A stretch of DNA of 64,000 bases from Caenorhabditis elegans (Eukaryota; Nematoda; Chromadorea; Rhabditida; Rhabditidae): positions 6,386,001 through 6,450,000 of the forward strand of contig NC_003284.9 of NCBI RefSeq assembly GCF_000002985.6. The letters are read 5' to 3'. Of the stretch, positions 58,232-64,000 are shown in pieces. A program made the translations under genes and the position numbers. Position 1 is the first letter of the stretch. Every line of letters begins with the position of its first letter. The notes under the pieces are model-generated. The model was given only the letters and a program-made list of their open reading frames with translations, was not told the origin of the DNA and made no database searches.

Positions 58232-60606
58232 CTAATCTTGGAGAAGCGCTGGAGTGAACCCGACTCTTTGCATGATTGGATCGAAATATGTGCAACGTCC
58301 ACGATACAATGGAAGACCGAGAATGATTCTGAAAAATTTTTGCATGATTCAATCCATCTTCTCAATCATTCCTTACCTATCAGTGGTTGGAATAATTTGG
58401 AGTCTACATGTTCCGAAGAAGCTAATAACAAGATCTCTTTCCGTAATTGAGACTGTTGTACCTGAAAATAGAGCAATTATGTAAAACAAGTGGAAGGTAC
58501 ACTGAAATCGACATACCAGAAACAAATCCAAAAGTGAGGGTGATCTTAGTGTTACATGGAACAATTGTTGGGTAGATAGCATTCATAACGTTTGTGCTGA
58601 TGCCAAGGGAGTCAAACACCTGGCTAATGTAAGTTTTTGGAAGTCCAATTTGGGCGGTGGTGGTGTCAAGGTAAGTCTGAAATTTATATTTGTTGATACA
58701 TAAGAGATGCAATAAACTCACTTGAATGTACTTGTTGTTGGAGTTGGTGGCGGATGATCCTACAACTTTGAAGGAAGACATCGTGAGTTGGTATGCATAT
58801 GCAGAAGCCAATGGGACGTATGTTGGGTTTGGAGCACAGTGCACTGGATCAAATCCTCCGTAGTAAATAACTCCGTGGGTTCCGAGATCATCAGTTTGGT
58901 TGAAGTGCTCGAGCCAGATGGAGTAGAATGTGCCCGAAATGTCTCCAGCGTTAACACCTTGAACGAATGGTGAGTTTCCACCGATTTGCGATGAGGCTGT
59001 GAATCCCAATCCCAAAATTCCATCAGCACCCAATCCATCCATCAAAAGTCCGAGGTCGGTAGCTTGCATAAACTTCACGCCTGGAATGGTGATCAAATCA
59101 GTTTTGCGGTCTCCGATCTGGAAAAAAATTGTTAGGACTTAAAAAACAAATTGAAAGTATTACCACAACAGTGTCTTTTGCATCAAATCCTTGGAAAGTT
59201 CCAAGATTATTCTTGTACGTGTACTTATTTCCATATGCATAGTAAGACGACGACTTTGCTTGGTTGAATCTTCTCTTGTTGTAGCAATTATTTGCGGTCT
59301 CTGAAACATTTTCCAGTTTGTATCTTTTTCACTCTTATCAGTAGTGTGGAGTTTTCAAAATTAGGAATGTTATGTGCACTAAGTGATAGTCTTTGACCGA
59401 TAATCAACATAAAAAACGATTTTAGTGCCGATATAATAGGGCAAATTGTCAGCAAAAGCTGACAAAAACTGTCATCATTTCGTGATTATGTTCGAGATGT
59501 TTTATACATTTAAAAGTCGTAAAACTATCAAATTGCAATCAAGAAAGCGATTGGTTGAAACTCACTGCAACTCATATCTGGAATAACAATGTCAGCGGTC
59601 GAAGTGTCAATGACAACAGTGAAAAGTTGTCCTGGTGTTCCCATGGTCAAGTTAGCAACGAAGAAGGTTGAGGTTTGCTCCAGAGTTTGTCCTCCTGGAA
59701 TTAAACTTCAGTTTTGAAAATCTAAGGAACTTGTGTATTATATACCAAAAGTAATTTTCAGTACAAAACAATTCACTAGTGGAATGTAATAGATTTAGAA
59801 AACCATTATTCCTAACAAGGGAAGGCTCTGAACTCGTTATCGGACTTCGTTACGCCACTATATACATTCGATAGAGAATAGTTACAGATGATCACTCCAA
59901 AAATTTAGCTGCTTCAGAGCAGGTTTGATCAAGTTACGACATTTTGAAAGTGCCAAAATACCCCTTTTTAAAAATTCCAAAAAAATCAAAAAAAAAAAGT
60001 TTTTTTCTAAAAGTTGATATAAAATGTTTTCAAATAGTTGGAAATGATGGAAAAATCATACCACACAAGTTTCAGTTCATAATTCTCAAAACAACCAATA
60101 TATAATTGGAAATCAACCGCAACATTGTGTTTGTAAGTTATAAGCTTTATTCTAAGTTAAATACATTCTACTCAATGTCGTAAAGGAAATAATGTTTGTT
60201 CATTCACTGTACATTTTATGTGGCTTCGGGATATATATATACGTGCTCTTAAAACAACTTACCGCTCTCCACTATTATTACTCCCAGTTACGTGTCTATC
60301 CCTATTTTGAATAAAATATAACGTTAATGTACCATTAAATGTTCATGTTCAATCAAACGTGATCGAAATTTTTATACGCTTCGGAAAATAATTCAAAAAA
60401 AAAATCAAAAATAATGCTTAAATGTTCATTTTAAATTTTGTAAAGGCTTCCATTTACAAACACCAAATTTCACTTTATCTGAAACAAATCTGTAAATTCT
60501 CATACTCACCTTTGGTAATGTTGGTAACTGCAGCATGAACTTTGAAAGGAATCACAAAAGCTGAGGTCGAGGCCACAAAGGCCAAAAGCAAGATTGTCTT
60601 GATCAT
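58232..60606 (-). CDS. asp-14: Aspartic-protease-fold protein with altered active site
   Basis: Seven minus-strand exons join in frame: 60510-60606, 59566-59694, 59164-59300, 58722-59117, 58517-58676, 58377-58461 and 58232-58328, giving 366 residues. A signal peptide (MIKTILLLAFVASTSAF) is followed by a short propeptide-like segment and a pepsin-type bilobal body: MGTPGQLFTVVID near 50-62, a flap tyrosine region (YTYKNNLGTFQGFDAKD), GADGILGLGF, then YYGGFDPVHC and YLDTTTAQIGLP. The C-terminus (IILGLPLYRGRCTYFD) matches pepsin ILGDVFIRQYYTVFD. Both catalytic aspartates are kept (about 62 and 257), but the motifs are D-T-S and D-T-T instead of D-T-G. Intron 1 is 815 bp. A GATA-type ACTGATAA (60667-60674) lies about 60 bp before the ATG, consistent with gut expression. 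Gene name from memory of C. elegans K10C2.3. Confidence 0.85.
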
Positions 60607-60666
60607 GATTGAACTGAGAATGATTTCCAAGCAACCAGCTCTCCTATTTATTCGCTCATGCTTTGA

Positions 60667-60674
60667 ACTGATAA
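60667..60674 (+). promoter_or_regulatory. GATA-type site upstream of the aspartic-protease homologue
   Basis: ACTGATAA, the core of the nematode gut GATA consensus, about 60 bp upstream of the ATG at 60606 and within 175 bp of the end of fah-1. A single-motif call. Confidence 0.4.
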
Positions 60675-60831
60675 CATAGAAACCAAAAAATCGTGACAAA
60701 CCCCTATCATTTTCGACACTGCACACTTCCACTTTCATCACTTTTCGTGGGCTTCAGAACTTTATTCGACGAGATACTACTAACAAACGAGAGAATGAAA
60801 CAAAAAGCAAAACGATTTAATTACGATGATT

Positions 60832-62908
60832 TTAGATATCGGCTGGCAGGACTTTTCCGCGGCACTCTCCGAAACCAATTCTGACTCCATTCTTTTCACA
60901 AACTCCAGAAAGGTTGACCTCATCTCCGTCCTTTAAGAACTTTCGGATTTCTGAGCCAACTGGAACTTCTTTGGCTCCGCGCCACGAAAGCTCGAGCATG
61001 GATCCATATGCACCTTCTTCTGGTCCAGATACAGTTCCTGATCCCAAAAGATCTCCAGCGCGGAGGTTGCATCCATTGACGGTGTGGTGAGCAAGTTGTT
61101 GTTTTAGAGTCCAATACAAATGCTAGAAATTACAGTATTGTAGTTGAGAAAACCTTAACGAGCGTTTATGATCCAATTTACAGTGAACAGTGTAGATAAT
61201 ATCGTTTCTACTAAACTTGAACATACCTTGAAGTTAGTTTTACAGACAATATGGTCCACAGCATCTCCTTCTGGACGGATACTGACGGCCAAATTGATGT
61301 CAAGGGTAAATGGGTCATCGTGATGGAGATATGCTGGTGGAACTGGATCTTGTACTGGATTCTCAACAAAGTATGGACGAAGAGCTTCAATTGAGACGAC
61401 CCATGGAGAAACAGTTGTGGCAAAGGATTTAGCAAGGAATGGGCCGAGTGGAACGTATTCCCAAGCTTGGATATCGCGAGCTGGAAAAGTTTTTTTTCGG
61501 ATGAGTATGGAGCAAACTTGAAAATAACTACTGTTGAATTTTCTTGTCACCAAAATGTCGAGTTTAAATGTTTTTGTTTGATATTTAATTAACATCGTTA
61601 CTCACCACTCCAGTCGTTCATGAGCACAACTCCAAAGATACGATCCTCAGCCTTCTCGATTGGAACACGAGTTCCCAATTCATTTTCTGGACCTCCCACA
61701 AAGAACGCCATCTCGAGCTCAAAGTCCATAAGCTTTGATGGACCAAACGATGGAACCTCAGCTGAAAGCGGACACATTTGCATTATTGGTGCAAATCTAA
61801 ATCTTACCATCTGGGGCCTTAGTTTGTCCAACTGGTCTTTTCAAGTCTGTTCCAGATACAACGATTGATGAAGCTCTTCCGTGGTATCCGACCGGAAGCC
61901 ACTTCCAGTTTGGCATCAGAGCATTTTCCTTTCCACGGAACATGATTCCGACGTTGGTGGCGTGATGGATGGAGGAGTAGAAATCGGTGTAATCTCCGAT
62001 TTGAGCTGGAAGGTGCATTGTAGCATCGGATTGAGCGACAAGAGCCCGGCTTCTGTAAATAAAAACATAAGAATATTATTACAAAGTTTCTTGGTTGTTT
62101 TAAACAGAGTTATATGTAAGTTGTGCGCAAAACGTACAAAGCTTCTAATTACAGTATGAGATTTCAATTTATAAATCAAAAATTAATATAAAAATGTAGG
62201 TTTTTCTCGATTTTGAAATAGATTTTTTTAAAAATAATGCCTACAAGTCGCCAACAAAGTTTAACGATATATTTAAAGTCAAATGAAGTATTTCAAAAAC
62301 TTTGACGGGTTTCCAGGCGTTCTCAATAAAATAATTTTTTTCAGATTGACCGAACATTTTCACATACTTCTATATACATTTCAACTTGCCAACTTGCTGC
62401 ACAGTATTGATTCAACTTTGCAATTATAAACTAACGATAAAAATTAAAACTTGTGAAATAGTTGTTTAGATTTGGTTAGTAGATTATCAGACACACTTTG
62501 TACTACTTTTTAACTTTTTCAAATTTGTTTTGCCAACTTATTCACCTCAAATGAGCGTTATCCCTAAGAACAGCACAATCCTCTGAGAGCAGTTGTTGGA
62601 TTCTTGCACGAGCTTCCAACCAGGCTGGACGTGGCAGTGCCATGAACGCGTTCAATGTGCTCTGCTTGAAAACATCCTGATGTGCCTTCAATTGAGGTCC
62701 GTCAAAAAGATTGGCAATTTCTGCCAAGTTGAGGATTTGATCTCCAATTGCAACTCCAATGTGGCGGGAAGACTGAAAATATTTAGTTTAATTTTGCTTT
62801 AGAAATAATTATTTATACACTTACGTCAGCCTTTGTTGAGAAAACACCATACGGTAAGTTTTGAATTGGGAAATCCGAGTTTTGAGGAACAGAAACGAAG
62901 GATTTCAT
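60832..62908 (-). CDS. fah-1: Fumarylacetoacetase
   Basis: Six minus-strand exons join in frame: 62825-62908, 62546-62772, 61808-62052, 61606-61761, 61227-61480 and 60832-61122, giving 418 residues (mammalian enzyme 419). It hydrolyses fumarylacetoacetate to fumarate and acetoacetate, the last step of tyrosine breakdown, in the cytosol. The N-terminal domain reads [15 protein letters not shown]. Catalytic and metal residues known from mouse FAH are all visible: Asp and His in [15 protein letters not shown] (about 127 and 134), the two Glu of [13 protein letters not shown] (about 200 and 202), the Asp of [12 protein letters not shown] (about 235) and the Glu of [10 protein letters not shown] (about 366). 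The VGYHGRASS loop is intact. Codon use is biased to C-ending codons, suggesting high expression. The next gene downstream starts 226 bp away with its own GATA site, so an operon is unlikely but not excluded. In C. elegans loss of this enzyme damages the gut. Confidence 0.95.
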
Positions 62909-64000
62909 GATTTAGCCTGCAAAGCAATACAAGTTTTGAAAAATGGAGTTGAGTAGACAGCAGTCTGTTATGTCTCCGAAACTGTACACGCATGCGGCGT
63001 TGAAACAGAAAATAGCATACAGGTTGGAGAGGGTGCTAGTGACAAATACAAAAAGGAGTCGTACACGCATAGGCCAAGGTCGATACACGACTAAACGACC
63101 ACCAATAAAAACAAAACGATAACCAAAAAAAATGACTGCACACAGACAGTGACAATGACAGATGTGCACCACTGAAACCGCTATATAAGGTCTCACAAAT
63201 CTAATTGAAAAGATAAGATGATGATAGTGACGTCAATTGGATAAAACAATAGAGTATATCAGATAAGTTTTGACAAGAGAGAGAAAACTACATTGGATGC
63301 AAATTGAATTGCGAAACAGTCACGTGATGATTTTTTCTTGAATGTTTGGATGGCATTATTCTATAGTTGTTTGTTTGCATTGGCAATGATACTGTTTCAT
63401 GAATAAAAAGCAAGTAGGAGTATGACGATTTTAAAGAGTGGAGAACTAGTGTTTTTTAGAGTTGCTTATGTTTATAATATAGAAATCTCAATTCCATGAA
63501 GATAAATTGCTACTAAAACGCTTTTTATATCAGAAGAAAAACGGTCTCTAGCAATTTGTATCTTAGAAAACTCTTACCACCATTTCGAGTAGAGAAAACG
63601 TTTCACAATCGGATGTAGGTTTTTAACCTGTAGATTTCAGATCACCACAGCCTGCTGAGCAGGTCAAAAGTTGTAACTTAAAGGTGAGTTGTATTGTTAA
63701 ATATTATCGGTAATTGATAAACAGGTACGGCGAGTGAAATGGTCAAAAAAATATAAAAATAATTTATTTCTATAATAAAGGGTTGTAATACACAAGAAAC
63801 ATTTTTTAAGGTTAAACATTTTGAAAATACAAACACCAACAGCGATGAACTATTGAATTAACACTTTCTCTACTGTCGTTGAGTATAAGTGTTAGTTTCA
63901 AACTTTTTATATCTTGTTGGATTTTGCTTTTACGAAATCAAATTGAATTAAAAACTTTCAAAAAATTAATTTATTGAAGCCAGTAGTGGACAGAAAAAGC
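62909..64000. other. fah-1 upstream region
   Basis: No gene supported to the window edge. Contains a palindromic TGACGTCA (63228-63235), GATA motifs (AGATAAGA near 63211, CAGATAAG near 63260) and an M-box TCACGTGA at 63320-63327. The rest is AT-rich. Confidence 0.45.
63320..63327. promoter_or_regulatory. M-box / CLEAR-like E-box upstream of fah-1
   Basis: TCACGTGA, the preferred site of TFEB/HLH-30 and MITF-type bHLH factors, 412 bp before the fah-1 start. A TGACGTCA (63228-63235) and GATA motifs lie within 110 bp. Functional relevance is inferred only. Confidence 0.35.

Noticed and set aside
60255-60310. Cryptic exon in intron 1 of the aspartic-protease homologue (GTAAG donor near 60262)
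   Set aside because: Spliced in the required phase it meets a stop at once.
1-64000. tRNA, rRNA, CRISPR, operon-like bacterial signals
   Set aside because: No tRNA-type internal promoter pair or cloverleaf, no spaced direct-repeat array and no bacterial signals were seen; the window is plainly eukaryotic.

Overview
The window looks like nematode nuclear DNA and very probably Caenorhabditis elegans chromosome X. It is AT-rich, introns are often 43-60 nt with TTTTCAG/TTTTTAG acceptors, several genes carry an acceptor just before the ATG (expected for spliced-leader trans-splicing), and three genes match proteins I know from this organism: glutamate transporter glt-4, troponin T mup-2 and fumarylacetoacetase fah-1. 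All exon models were built by hand from splice signals and reading-frame continuity. No alignment or database search was run.

Layout. 1-1863 (+): 3' end of an Ig/FNIII/DB-module protein. 2260-5591 (-): first exons of a second Ig-superfamily gene whose remaining exons must lie at or beyond the first gene. 5.6-17.4 kb: long non-coding stretch with degenerate repeats. 17430-20803 (+): glt-4. 22699-24208 (-): mup-2. 25146-25477 (-): weak candidate exons. 26981-27439 (+): small secreted cysteine-rich peptide. 28162-30400 (-): four-pass, claudin-like membrane protein. 32520-32880: mariner relic. 34109-34760 (-): small ubiquitin-like protein whose start codon is split by an intron. 35129-44473 (-): a 21-exon gene for a 2314-residue protein with four serine carboxypeptidase domains, a Ser/Thr/Pro stalk and a probable GPI-anchor signal. 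44879-47788 (-): chemoreceptor-like multi-pass protein. 48.4-57.4 kb (-): tandem array of five related small secreted-protein genes, of which one is intact, one uncertain and three broken, with a 793-bp foldback mariner-type MITE between two of them. 58232-60606 (-): aspartic-protease-fold protein with altered active-site motifs. 60832-62908 (-): fah-1.

Functional themes. The right half carries secreted, luminal or metabolic enzymes often found in nematode gut: the carboxypeptidase, the aspartic-protease homologue and fah-1, with GATA-type motifs upstream. The left and middle parts hold nerve and muscle genes. The most unusual items are the four-domain carboxypeptidase with all four catalytic triads kept, the secreted-protein array in which three members show different kinds of damage, and the aspartic-protease homologue that lost the glycine of both D-T-G motifs.
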